From NCBI RefSeq assembly GCF_039710355.1, contig NZ_JBDKWZ010000001.1:62001-126000 (forward strand): a stretch of DNA of 64,000 nt. The letters run 5' to 3'. The notes below the pieces were generated by a model. It was not told the DNA's origin. It ran no database searches and worked only from the letters and a program-made list of their open reading frames with translations. Positions within the stretch are counted from its first letter, which is position 1. Every line of letters starts with the position of its first letter. This document shows, piece after piece, positions 47,602-55,528 of the stretch. The position numbers and the translations under genes were made by a program. This DNA is from Rapidithrix thailandica. GTDB lineage: Bacteria; Bacteroidota; Bacteroidia; Cytophagales; Flammeovirgaceae.

Positions 47602-48324
47602 ATGAGTGAAGTAATCCGCACCAAAGATATTTCCCGCACCTATCAAATGGGGAGCGAAACAATCAACGCTTTGAAATCCATCAGTATCCAAATCAACCGG
47701 GGAGAATATGTGGCCTTTATGGGGCCTTCCGGTTCGGGAAAGTCCACCTTGATGAATATTATCGGTTGCTTGGACAGCCCCTCAGGAGGTGCGTATTTTC
47801 TTAACGGCCAGGATGTGAGCAATATGAGTGAGAATGAATTGGCGGAGGTGCGGAATAAAGAAATCGGCTTTGTGTTTCAGACCTTTAACTTGCTGCCCCG
47901 GTCCAGCTCCATCGAAAATGTGGCTTTGCCATTGGTATATGCCGGGTATAGCAAAGCGGAGCGGGAAGAGAAAGCCTTACAAGCCCTGGAAAATGTAGGT
48001 TTGGGCAATCGCTACAAGCATAAACCCAACGAACTTTCGGGAGGGCAACGCCAGCGGGTAGCCATTGCCCGGGCTTTGGTGAACAATCCCAGTATTATCC
48101 TGGCGGATGAACCCACGGGTAACCTGGACACCAAAACCTCTTACGACATTATGGATTTATTTGACCAACTTCACTCTATGGGGAACACCATCATCATGGT
48201 AACTCACGAGGAAGATATTGCTCAGTATGCACACCGGATTGTGCGAATGCGGGATGGTTTGATAGAAACCGATCAAGCCAATGAACATGTAAAAAAAGCC
48301 GTGAGATTGGCTGAAACGGAATAA
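47602..48324 (+). CDS. LolD/MacB-type ABC transporter ATPase
   Basis: A 240-residue ABC ATPase. Walker A is MGPSGSGKSTLMNIIG, the Q-loop FVFQTFNLLPRSS, the signature NELSGGQRQRVAIARALV and Walker B IILADEPTGNLD, with the switch His in MVTHEEDIA. FNLLPR and DEPTGNLD are typical of the LolD/MacB/FtsE group that works with FtsX-like permeases. No such permease follows in this window, so its partner is encoded elsewhere. An intrinsic terminator lies 65 bp downstream. Confidence 0.92.
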   Translation: MSEVIRTKDISRTYQMGSETINALKSISIQINRGEYVAFMGPSGSGKSTLMNIIGCLDSPSGGAYFLNGQDVSNMSENELAEVRNKEIGFVFQTFNLLPRSSSIENVALPLVYAGYSKAEREEKALQALENVGLGNRYKHKPNELSGGQRQRVAIARALVNNPSIILADEPTGNLDTKTSYDIMDLFDQLHSMGNTIIMVTHEEDIAQYAHRIVRMRDGLIETDQANEHVKKAVRLAETE

Positions 48325-48388
48325 GTGTGTTCGCCTAATACAGATCCGGCCAACCGTTTGAAAATTTTTATTGAAATATAGCTCGCAG

Positions 48389-48419
48389 AAAGGTCCTCAA
48401 TTTTTTTGAGGGCCTTTTT
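48389..48419 (+). terminator. Intrinsic terminator after the LolD-like gene
   Basis: AAAGGTCCTCAA pairs with TTGAGGGCCTTT (one G-T pair) with a loop of T residues and a short T-run after the stem. Confidence 0.8.
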
Positions 48420-48618
48420 AGTGAATTCCTGAAAAGATTTCTCAGTGATGCGATAATATATGAACTTGTACTTTGTTGAGTAAGCCGCATGGTTTTATCG
48501 TTTGAATGAATTTAGAAACTCCAAGGTCATTCCATCCATCCCCATACTTGCTTTTTAACCAGCTATTTACGTGTGTTCAACTTGGAAACCAGCTTTTTGG
48601 CAATGAAAAAAAAGACAT

Positions 48619-48652
48619 CGTAAATAGTTTACGGTCTGACCGGATATTTTCG
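48619..48652 (+). promoter_or_regulatory. Palindrome plus promoter-like box, copy 1
   Basis: A perfect inverted repeat CGTAAATAGTTTACG (48619-48633) is followed exactly 11 nt later by TATTTTCG (48645-48652), one mismatch from the Bacteroidota -7 box TAnnTTTG. The same pair with identical spacing occurs at 51771-51804 and 55398-55431. This suggests an operator overlapping the -33 region of a promoter; it is unproven. Confidence 0.5.
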
Positions 48653-48800
48653 CATACAAGAAAACTTCATTGACGTGAAGACGTTAGGAGGAAAATAAGC
48701 CCAGAGATTAAGTAATAGTATTTTCTTGAACTTACAGAGTGCTTTTTTAAAGTAACAGAAATACTAAAACCATATACAAACCTAAAACAATTGACGTGTA

Positions 48801-51419
48801 ATGATCAAATTTGTAAGACAGTTATTTCAAGAAAATAAACTAGATCCGGCTGTTAGAGATACTTGTGAATTGATGGAGAGCCTTCACAAAGAAATCGCCG
48901 GACTCAACCGATATTTTTACTGGGATTTAAAGTTGACAGATACCGTTAAGTACGAGGAAATTAAGAAGTCCGGTGCCAGTGTTAAAAAAGACCTGCTTTT
49001 CTCTCTCCTGGACTTTATGAAAGTTTTTTCCCATAAAGGTAAAAGCCCCTTAGAAATACATAGCTCTGATAAAGAAGCGGCATTGGTGTATGAAACCAAT
49101 CTTGTGAAAATAGCGGACTCCTTATTCAAATCATTGATACGTCAAAAATTGGAGTTTACTTCTCAAGAGTTGATTAGCCTTTTTATCTATTTAAAGGAGG
49201 CTCCGGTCAATATTCGTCATGTGTATAGTTTTTCCGCCATGCCGGTTGGCTTTGCCATGGTCCAGTTAGAAAAACATGTCAAAAAGAATGGGTTGGATGA
49301 AGAACTGAAAACCTTTTTAGAGCAAATGTTGCAATGGAAGGAGTTTGATGCCAATCATCGTTATTGGGGTTCGGACCTACAAAAAGCAAAAGGAAAACTG
49401 GAAGGTGTTTTGTTTTCGGTTGACAACCCGGACTACAAGCCACAGCCTTACCAGCTGTCGGAAGGAGATGCATTTGGAAAATACGTGAATGAGCAAGTTG
49501 CTGCTTTAAAAGAAGAGGAACGGGATGTATTTTACGGGGTTTTTCGGCATGCTTTGACCGCCACTGCGGGCAAGCCTTCTCAAAAGTGGTTGAAAGAAGC
49601 CAAAGAGTTGGTCAAAGATTTGAAAAAGGACCGGTATAAACGGGTGATGCAGCAGATTTTGGGCTCTGCAGTGGAGTTAAAAGTGGAAGAAGTGGTGGAA
49701 ACCAACGAGTATCAAGGAAGAACCTATCAATATACACACCATGCCTATTTTGCAGATAAAAATGCCCTTGTGTTAAAAGGCTTGATTTGGACCATGGTGG
49801 CTTATCACGACCGGAAAAGCTTACTGCTTTTGGCCCGGTTGACTGAGCATGCTTTTCGAAAAATCCCGGGAATAGGACCTGCCGCTGCCGGAGTGGGCAA
49901 TGCCTGTATCTATGTGTTGGCCAATTCTAAAGGAGTGGAAGGAATCAGTCATTTATCGCGATTGAAGCTGAGTATCCGGCAAAACAACACTCAAAATCTG
50001 ATTCAAAAATATATAGACGAAGCGTCCGAAAAGCTGGGGATATCCGCCATAGAGTTGGAAGAGCTTTCCGTACCGGACTTTGACCTGGTAGATGGTAAAA
50101 AAACAGTAGCTTTTGACGACTATCACTTGGAAGTGGCTATCACAGGCATTGGCAAGACCCAACTGACCTGGTACAAGCCGGATGGCAACCCGCAAAAGTC
50201 GGTGCCTGTATTTGTCAAAAGTACCCAGAAACATAAAGACCGTCTGAAACGCTTGAAAGACGAAGTCAAACAAATCCAGAAATATACTACTGCCCAGCGC
50301 GACCGTATCGATCGCCTGTTTGTTCGAGACCATGTGTGGAGTTACGAGAAGTTTAAGGAGTATTATCTGGAACACGGTTTGGTGAAAGGTATTGCTCAAA
50401 AGTTGATCTGGACTTTGGTGGAGGGCGAGCAAAAAACAGAGGCCTTTTGGTACAACGGACAATGGGAAAACGTGAAAGGGGAACCTGTGGAAACAGGGCA
50501 GGATACACAGGTGATTTTGTGGCACCCGATCCATTCGGAAACGGACACGGTATTGGCCTGGCGGGAGCGTTTGGCAGTTCTGGAGGTCCGGCAGCCGATG
50601 AAGCAGGCCTACCGGGAAGTGTATTTGCTGACCGAAGCGGAAATCAACACCCGTACTTATTCCAACCGGATGGCCGCTCACTTACTCAAACAGCACCAGT
50701 TCAATGCCCTGACCTCACTGAGAGGTTGGAAATACTCCTTGATGGGTGCATATGATGATGGCCGTGACAATACCATTGCCTCGTTTTCTCTGCCTGAGCA
50801 TGGGATAGAAGCCGAATACTGGATCAATGAAATCCATGCGGATGATGCTTTTAACGATGCGGGGATTTGGCTGTATGTGGCGACCGACCAGGTGCGTTTT
50901 ATCAATAGGGAAAGTGGGGAGGTGCTTCAAATGGTAGATATTCCCAAAATAGTGCTATCGGAAGTGATGCGGGATGTGGATTTGTTTGTGGGGGTGTGTA
51001 GTGTGGGGAACGATCCGGCCTGGCGTGACAACGGAGGGATGCCTCAGTACCGCGATTACTGGACGTCTTATTCCTTTGGGGATCTGACCGAAGTAGCCCA
51101 GACGCGTAAAAAAGTGCTGGAGAAGCTAATACCTCGCTTGAAAATCAAGAAGGTAGCGGAAGTTGACGGGCGCTTTTTGAAAGTGAAAGGCAAGGTTCGC
51201 GATTACAAAATCCATATCGGAAGTACCAATATCCTGATGGAGCCGAATGATCAATACCTCTGTATTGTACCCGACCGGAAGTCTACGACCAAATCGGAGA
51301 ATGTTTTCTTACCGTTTGAAGGCGACCGGGGCTTATCAGTGGTCTTGAGTAAGGCCTTCTTATTAGCGGAAGATGATAAAATCACAGACCCGACTATTCT
51401 TTCACAGTTGAAGCGATAG
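48801..51419 (+). CDS. DUF4132 paralogue 1 (modules A-B-C)
   Basis: An 872-residue cytoplasmic protein without signal peptide or membrane helix. Module A (1 to about 215) is helical and charged. Module B (about 216-411) runs from LSEGDAFGKYVNEQVAALKE to EASEKLGIS and looks like a helical-repeat scaffold. Module C (about 412-872) is the DUF4132/MolR region, with QPMKQAYREVYLLTEAE, YSNRMAAHLLKQHQF, IHIGSTNILMEPNDQYLCIV and FLPFEGDRGLSVVLSKAFLL. Function is unknown; E. coli YehI, the known relative, lies in a cluster with a MoxR-type ATPase and a VWA protein. Compared with paralogue 2 it is almost identical except for two divergent tracts (about residues 295-325 and 547-597). It has a long leader with a palindrome. 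Confidence 0.85.
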   Translation: MIKFVRQLFQENKLDPAVRDTCELMESLHKEIAGLNRYFYWDLKLTDTVKYEEIKKSGASVKKDLLFSLLDFMKVFSHKGKSPLEIHSSDKEAALVYETNLVKIADSLFKSLIRQKLEFTSQELISLFIYLKEAPVNIRHVYSFSAMPVGFAMVQLEKHVKKNGLDEELKTFLEQMLQWKEFDANHRYWGSDLQKAKGKLEGVLFSVDNPDYKPQPYQLSEGDAFGKYVNEQVAALKEEERDVFYGVFRHALTATAGKPSQKWLKEAKELVKDLKKDRYKRVMQQILGSAVELKVEEVVETNEYQGRTYQYTHHAYFADKNALVLKGLIWTMVAYHDRKSLLLLARLTEHAFRKIPGIGPAAAGVGNACIYVLANSKGVEGISHLSRLKLSIRQNNTQNLIQKYIDEASEKLGISAIELEELSVPDFDLVDGKKTVAFDDYHLEVAITGIGKTQLTWYKPDGNPQKSVPVFVKSTQKHKDRLKRLKDEVKQIQKYTTAQRDRIDRLFVRDHVWSYEKFKEYYLEHGLVKGIAQKLIWTLVEGEQKTEAFWYNGQWENVKGEPVETGQDTQVILWHPIHSETDTVLAWRERLAVLEVRQPMKQAYREVYLLTEAEINTRTYSNRMAAHLLKQHQFNALTSLRGWKYSLMGAYDDGRDNTIASFSLPEHGIEAEYWINEIHADDAFNDAGIWLYVATDQVRFINRESGEVLQMVDIPKIVLSEVMRDVDLFVGVCSVGNDPAWRDNGGMPQYRDYWTSYSFGDLTEVAQTRKKVLEKLIPRLKIKKVAEVDGRFLKVKGKVRDYKIHIGSTNILMEPNDQYLCIVPDRKSTTKSENVFLPFEGDRGLSVVLSKAFLLAEDDKITDPTILSQLKR

Positions 51420-51450
51420 TTGGTAACTGTTTGTTGGATTTTAGTTGCTA

Positions 51451-51539
51451 ATACTGGGAAAGGATGAGTGTTTGAGCGAAGCGATGATGGTGTCAAAGAT
51501 TAAAAAAGAATGCTCTATACCCATGTCCTTTCCCAGTGT
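51451..51539. repeat. Long-loop inverted repeat behind paralogue 1
   Basis: ATACTGGGAAAGGA (51451-51464) faces TCCTTTCCCAGTGT (51526-51539), with one G-T pair and a loop of 61 nt, 31 nt after the stop codon. The copy behind paralogue 2 is perfect. Confidence 0.8.
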
Positions 51540-51567
51540 ATATCTATGGAAAATTTCAGAAACGTAA

Positions 51568-51678
51568 TTAAAACAAAAAATCACATTGAATGACATAGCA
51601 TTCTTCAAAAGCCCGGTTTTGGAGTACTTGCAGTGAAAAGTCTTGCTCTTTAAAAGTCTCTTGGTAAGCTTCAGTCAT
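51568..51678 (-). pseudogene. Truncated pentapeptide-repeat gene
   Basis: The first 34 codons match the intact gene at 54739-55305 (MTEAYQETFKEQDFS, then FEECYVIQCDF instead of FEECHFIQCDF), then the frame reads Leu-Phe-stop. The remaining roughly 500 bp of the gene and the octamer array behind it have been deleted; the left junction is at AACGTAATT, which is also present before the array at 54681-54690. Synonymous and non-synonymous changes have accumulated, so it is decaying. Confidence 0.85.
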
Positions 51679-51770
51679 GGCTATTGTACAGTATGATTTG
51701 TGTACAAGTTTACCATTTATACCCAAGGAATTTTTGGCTATGCGGCAGAATTTTCAAATTCATTTTACTT

Positions 51771-51804
51771 CGTAAATAGTTTACGAACTGATAGAATATT
51801 TTCG
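51771..51804 (+). promoter_or_regulatory. Palindrome plus promoter-like box, copy 2
   Basis: CGTAAATAGTTTACG at 51771-51785 and TATTTTCG at 51797-51804, same spacing as copy 1. It lies between the truncated pentapeptide gene (leftward) and paralogue 2 (rightward). Confidence 0.5.
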
Positions 51805-51953
51805 CGATAGAGAAAACTTCATTGACGTGTAAACGTTAGGAGGAAAATAAGCCCAGAGATTAAGTAATAGTATTTTCTTGAACTTACAGAGTACTTTTTT
51901 AAAAATAACAGAAATACTAAAACCATATACAAACCTAAAACAATTGACATGTA

Positions 51954-54539
51954 ATGATCAAATTTGTAAGACAGTTATTTCAAGAAAATAAACTAGACCC
52001 GGCCGTTAGAGAGACTTGTGAATTGATGGAGAGCCTTCACAAAGAAATCGCCGGACTCAACCGGGATTTTTACTGGAATTTAAAGTTGACAGATACCGTT
52101 AAGTACGAGGAAATTAAGAAGTCCGGTGCCAGTGTTAAAAAAGACCTGCTTTTCTCTCTCTTGGACTTTATGAAAGTTTTTTCCCCTGAAGGTAAAAGCC
52201 CCTTAGAAATACATAGCTCTGATAATGAAGCGGCATTGGAGTATGAAGCCAATCTTGTGAAAATAGCGGACTCCTTATTCGAATCATTGATACGTCAAAA
52301 ATTGGAGTTTACTTCTCAAGAGCTGATTAGCCTTTTTACCTATTTAAAGGAGGCTCCGGCCAATATTCGTCATATGGGTAGATTTTCCGTCATGCCGGTT
52401 GACTTTGCCATGATTCAGTTAGAAGGACATGTCAAAAAGAATGGGTTGGATGAAGAACTGAAAACCTTTTTAGAGCAAATGCTGCAATGGGAGGAGTTCA
52501 ATTACTGCCCTTGGGGTTCGGACCTACAAAAAGCAAAAGAAAAACTGGAAGGCGTTTTGTTTCCGGATGTCAACCCGAAGCACAAGATGTCGGAAGGAGA
52601 TGCATTGGGAAAATACGTGGATGAGCAAGTTGCTGCTTTAAAAGAAGAGGAACGGGGTGTTTTTTATGAGGTTTTTCTTCATGCTTTGACCGCCACTGCG
52701 AGCAAACCTTCTCAAAAGTGGTTGGAACAAGCCAAAGAGTTGGTCAAAGATTTGAAAAAGGACCAGTATAAACGGATGACGCAGAAAATTTTGGGCTTTG
52801 CAGTGGAGTTAAAAGAGAATACCGATGATTGTTCAGAAAGTAACCTATATTATTCAGACAATCCCTATTTTACAAACAAAAATAAGGCTTTGCTAAAAGG
52901 CCTGGTCTGGACCATGGTGGCTTATCACGACCGGAAAAGTTTACTGCTTTTGGCCCGGTTGACCGAGCGCGCGTTTCAGAAAATCCCGGGAGTAGGACCT
53001 GTCGCTGCCGGAATAGGCAATGCCTGTATTTATGTGTTGGCTAATTCTAAAGGAGTGGAAGGAATCAGCCATTTGTCGCGATTGAAACTGAGTATCCGGC
53101 AAAATAACACTCAAAATCTGATTCAAAAATATATAGACGAAGCATCCGAAAAGCTGGGCATATCCGCCATAGAGTTGGAAGAGCTTTCCGTACCGGACTT
53201 TGACCTGGTAGATGGTAAAAAATCAGTAGCTTTTGACGACTATCACTTGGAAGTGGCCATCACGGGTATTGGCAAGACCCAACTGACCTGGTACAAGCCG
53301 GATGGCAACCCGCAAAAGTCGGTGCCTGCATTTGTCAAAAGTACCCGGAAACATAAAGAGCGTCTGAAACGCTTGAAAGACGAAGTCAAACAAATCCAGA
53401 AATATACTACTGCCCAGCGCGACCGTATCGATCGCCTGTTTGTTCGAGACCATGTGTGGAGTTACGAGAAGTTTAAGGAGTATTATCTGGAACACGGTTT
53501 GGTGAAAGGTATTGCTCAAAAGTTGATCTGGACTTTGGTGGAGGGCGAGCAAAAAACAGAGGCGGTTTTTCACAAGGGGCAATGGGAGGATGTGAAAGGG
53601 CGACCTGTTGAGGTTGGTCCGGAAATTCAGGTAAGCTTATGGCATCCGATCTACTCGGGTACGGATACGGCATTGGCCTGGCGGGAGCGTCTGGAGGCGC
53701 TGGAAATTCAACAGCCGATGAAGCAAGCCTACCGGGAAGTGTATTTGCTGACCGAAGCGGAAATCAACACCCGTACCTATTCCAACCGGATGGCCGCTCA
53801 CTTACTCAAACAGCACCAGTTCAATGCCCTGACCTCACTGAGAGGTTGGAAATACTCCTTGATGGGTGCATATGATGATGGCCGTGACAATACCATTGCC
53901 TCATTTTCTCTGCCTGAGCATGGGATAGAAGCCGAATATTGGATCAATGAAATCCATGAGGACGATGCCTATAACGATGCGGGGATTTGGCTGTATGTGG
54001 CGACCGACCAGGTGCGTTTTATCAATAGGGAAAGTGGGGAGGTGCTTCAAATGGTAGATATTCCCAAAATAGTGCTATCGGAAGTGATGCGGGATGTGGA
54101 TTTGTTTGTGGGGGTATGTAGTGTGGGGAACGATCCGGAATGGCGTGACAACGGAGGAATTCCACAGTACCGCGATTACTGGACGTCTTATTCTTTTGGC
54201 GATCTGACCGAAGTAGCTCAGACGCGTAAAAAAGTGTTGGAGACCTTAATTCCTCGTTTGAAAATCAAGAAGGTAGCGGAAGTTGACGGGCGCTTTTTGA
54301 AAGTGAAAGGCAAGGTTCGCGATTACAAAATCCATATCGGAAGTACCAATATCCTGATGGAGCCGAATGATCAATACCTCTGTATTGTACCCGACCGGAA
54401 GTCTACGACCAAATCGGAGAATGTTTTCCTACCGTTTGAAGGCGACCGGGGCTTATCAGTGGTCTTGAGTAAGGCCTTCTTATTAGCGGAAGATGATAAA
54501 ATCACCGATCCGACTATTCTTTCACAGTTGAAGCGATAG
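51954..54539 (+). CDS. DUF4132 paralogue 2 (modules A-B-C)
   Basis: An 861-residue twin of paralogue 1 with the same plan: A (1 to about 210), B (about 211-400), C (about 401-861). Its start context and leader are nearly identical to those of paralogue 1. In module B the tract around residues 286-315 (ENTDDCSESNLYYSDNPYF, then KNKALLKGLVWT) differs from paralogue 1 and resembles the second B module of paralogue 3. The tract around 536-586 (VFHKGQWEDVKGRPVEVGPE) resembles paralogues 3 and 4. The module A/B junction is 9-10 residues shorter than in paralogue 1. Function is unknown. Confidence 0.85.
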   Translation: MIKFVRQLFQENKLDPAVRETCELMESLHKEIAGLNRDFYWNLKLTDTVKYEEIKKSGASVKKDLLFSLLDFMKVFSPEGKSPLEIHSSDNEAALEYEANLVKIADSLFESLIRQKLEFTSQELISLFTYLKEAPANIRHMGRFSVMPVDFAMIQLEGHVKKNGLDEELKTFLEQMLQWEEFNYCPWGSDLQKAKEKLEGVLFPDVNPKHKMSEGDALGKYVDEQVAALKEEERGVFYEVFLHALTATASKPSQKWLEQAKELVKDLKKDQYKRMTQKILGFAVELKENTDDCSESNLYYSDNPYFTNKNKALLKGLVWTMVAYHDRKSLLLLARLTERAFQKIPGVGPVAAGIGNACIYVLANSKGVEGISHLSRLKLSIRQNNTQNLIQKYIDEASEKLGISAIELEELSVPDFDLVDGKKSVAFDDYHLEVAITGIGKTQLTWYKPDGNPQKSVPAFVKSTRKHKERLKRLKDEVKQIQKYTTAQRDRIDRLFVRDHVWSYEKFKEYYLEHGLVKGIAQKLIWTLVEGEQKTEAVFHKGQWEDVKGRPVEVGPEIQVSLWHPIYSGTDTALAWRERLEALEIQQPMKQAYREVYLLTEAEINTRTYSNRMAAHLLKQHQFNALTSLRGWKYSLMGAYDDGRDNTIASFSLPEHGIEAEYWINEIHEDDAYNDAGIWLYVATDQVRFINRESGEVLQMVDIPKIVLSEVMRDVDLFVGVCSVGNDPEWRDNGGIPQYRDYWTSYSFGDLTEVAQTRKKVLETLIPRLKIKKVAEVDGRFLKVKGKVRDYKIHIGSTNILMEPNDQYLCIVPDRKSTTKSENVFLPFEGDRGLSVVLSKAFLLAEDDKITDPTILSQLKR

Positions 54540-54570
54540 TTGGTAACTGTTTGTTGGGTTTTAGTTGCTA

Positions 54571-54660
54571 ATACTGGGAAAGGATGAGTGTTTGAGCGAA
54601 GCGATGATGGTGTCAAAGATTAAAAAAGAATGCTTTATACCCATGTTCCTTTCCCAGTAT
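54571..54660. repeat. Long-loop inverted repeat behind paralogue 2
   Basis: A perfect 14-bp inverted repeat, ATACTGGGAAAGGA (54571-54584) with TCCTTTCCCAGTAT (54647-54660), loop 62 nt, 31 nt after the stop. There is no T-run, so it is not a standard terminator. A diverged version lies behind paralogue 4. Confidence 0.85.
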
Positions 54661-54692
54661 ATATCTATGGAAGATTTCAGAAACGTAATTTA

Positions 54693-54730
54693 CTCCCCTC
54701 AACCCTTCAATCCCTCAATCCTCCAACCTT
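54693..54730 (-). repeat. Purine-rich 8-nt tandem array behind the pentapeptide gene
   Basis: On the minus strand the units are AGGTTGG, AGGATTG, AGGGATTG and AAGGGTTG, directly after the stop codon of the pentapeptide gene. Same class as 31686-31729 and 39074-39120. Confidence 0.7.
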
Positions 54731-54738
54731 ATAAAGGT

Positions 54739-55305
54739 CTACTCAATATCGATCTGAAAATCCTTTAAAAAGACCAGTACTTCCGGATAAGAAAACTTTG
54801 CTTTTTGAATGGGGTTGTTCAGGGGGTTGAAGTCGTAATGTTGCGCTCCTCGAAAGTCGGCTTTTTTCAGGTTGACTTGTTCGAAACGGGTACCGCGCAA
54901 GTTCGTCAGGCTAAAATCTGCCGCTTCCAGGTCTACTTCATAGAAGTCGCATTCTATCAGCTCGCAATGGCTGAAGGGCGTCTTTTTCATTTTTATATTC
55001 CGGAAAGTACAAAGGTCGATACGGCATTGTTGAAAAGCCATTTCCAGTAATAAAGGACGGCAAGTGGAGAAGTCGAGTCCCATGAGTTTGCATTGTTCAA
55101 ACCGCACTTCCTGAAAGGAGGTGTCCGGAAAGTGGACGTTGCTGAAATTACAATCCGTAAAAATGCATTCCCGGAAAAGGGATTTATTGAGAGAAGCCTT
55201 TGAAAAATCACATTGAATGAAATGACATTCTTCAAAAGTCCGGTCTTGGAGTACTTGCTGTGAAAAGTCTTGCTCTTTAAAAGTCTCTTGGTAAGCTTCA
55301 GTCAT
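54739..55305 (-). CDS. Pentapeptide-repeat protein (Qnr-like fold)
   Basis: A 188-residue cytoplasmic protein made of five-residue repeats with Phe or Leu at the centre (FEECHFIQCDFSKASL, FRECIFTDCNF, FYEVDLEAADF, LRGTRFEQVNLKKADF). This predicts a right-handed quadrilateral beta-helix. The C-terminal end (NNPIQKAKFSYPEVL) is the usual capping segment of this group. Members such as Qnr and MfpA bind DNA gyrase, but most have unknown roles. The ATG at 55305 is chosen; a TTG 16 codons earlier is unlikely. It is divergent from the small gene at 55529 across a palindrome and sits inside the DUF4132 array, with a truncated copy before paralogue 2. Confidence 0.9.
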   Translation of the reverse strand: MTEAYQETFKEQDFSQQVLQDRTFEECHFIQCDFSKASLNKSLFRECIFTDCNFSNVHFPDTSFQEVRFEQCKLMGLDFSTCRPLLLEMAFQQCRIDLCTFRNIKMKKTPFSHCELIECDFYEVDLEAADFSLTNLRGTRFEQVNLKKADFRGAQHYDFNPLNNPIQKAKFSYPEVLVFLKDFQIDIE

Positions 55306-55397
55306 GGCTATTGTACAGTATGATTTGTGTACAAGTTTACCATTTATACCCAAGGAATTTTTGGCTATGCGGCAGAATTTTCAAATTCATTTTACTT

Positions 55398-55431
55398 CGT
55401 AAATAGTTTACGGACTGATAGAATATTTTCG
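55398..55431 (+). promoter_or_regulatory. Palindrome plus promoter-like box, copy 3
   Basis: CGTAAATAGTTTACG at 55398-55412 and TATTTTCG at 55424-55431, identical in spacing to the two other copies. It lies between the divergent pentapeptide gene and the small gene at 55529. Confidence 0.5.
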
Positions 55432-55473
55432 CGATAGAGAAAACTTCATTGACGTGTAAACGTTAGGAGGAAA

Positions 55474-55515
55474 ATGTATTTTACAGCAAAGAATACTGAC
55501 CTTTTTGCTTTTTAA
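55474..55515 (+). CDS. Possible 13-residue leader peptide
   Basis: A start codon stands 3 nt after the strong Shine-Dalgarno-like AGGAGG at 55465-55470, unusual for this phylum, and opens a 13-codon frame (MYFTAKNTDLFAF) that stops 13 nt before the next gene. In the two sister leaders the AGGAGG is kept but the ATG is absent. It may be a translated leader or chance. Confidence 0.25.
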   Translation: MYFTAKNTDLFAF

Positions 55516-55528
55516 ACTGAAAGAACAT

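Larger units (their letters stand above)
48325..48800. other. Intergenic region: terminator, then leader of the DUF4132 array
   Basis: 476 bp. It contains the LolD terminator (48389-48419), then a stretch (48430-48615) in which nothing clear was recognised apart from two AACCAGCT copies, then the conserved palindrome/promoter segment (48619-48652), an AGGAGG (48686-48691) without a following start codon, and an inverted repeat AGTATTTTC/GAAATACT (48718-48765). From 48619 on it is nearly identical to 51771-51953. Confidence 0.7.
51420..51953. other. Intergenic region: hairpin, truncated gene, leader copy 2
   Basis: 534 bp made almost entirely of duplicated material. 51420-51569 repeats the sequence behind paralogue 2 (54540-54690), including the long-loop hairpin. 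51576-51848 repeats 55203-55475 without any length change, and so holds the start of a pentapeptide gene, its upstream region and the palindrome. 51849-51953 repeats the leader of paralogue 1. Confidence 0.85.
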
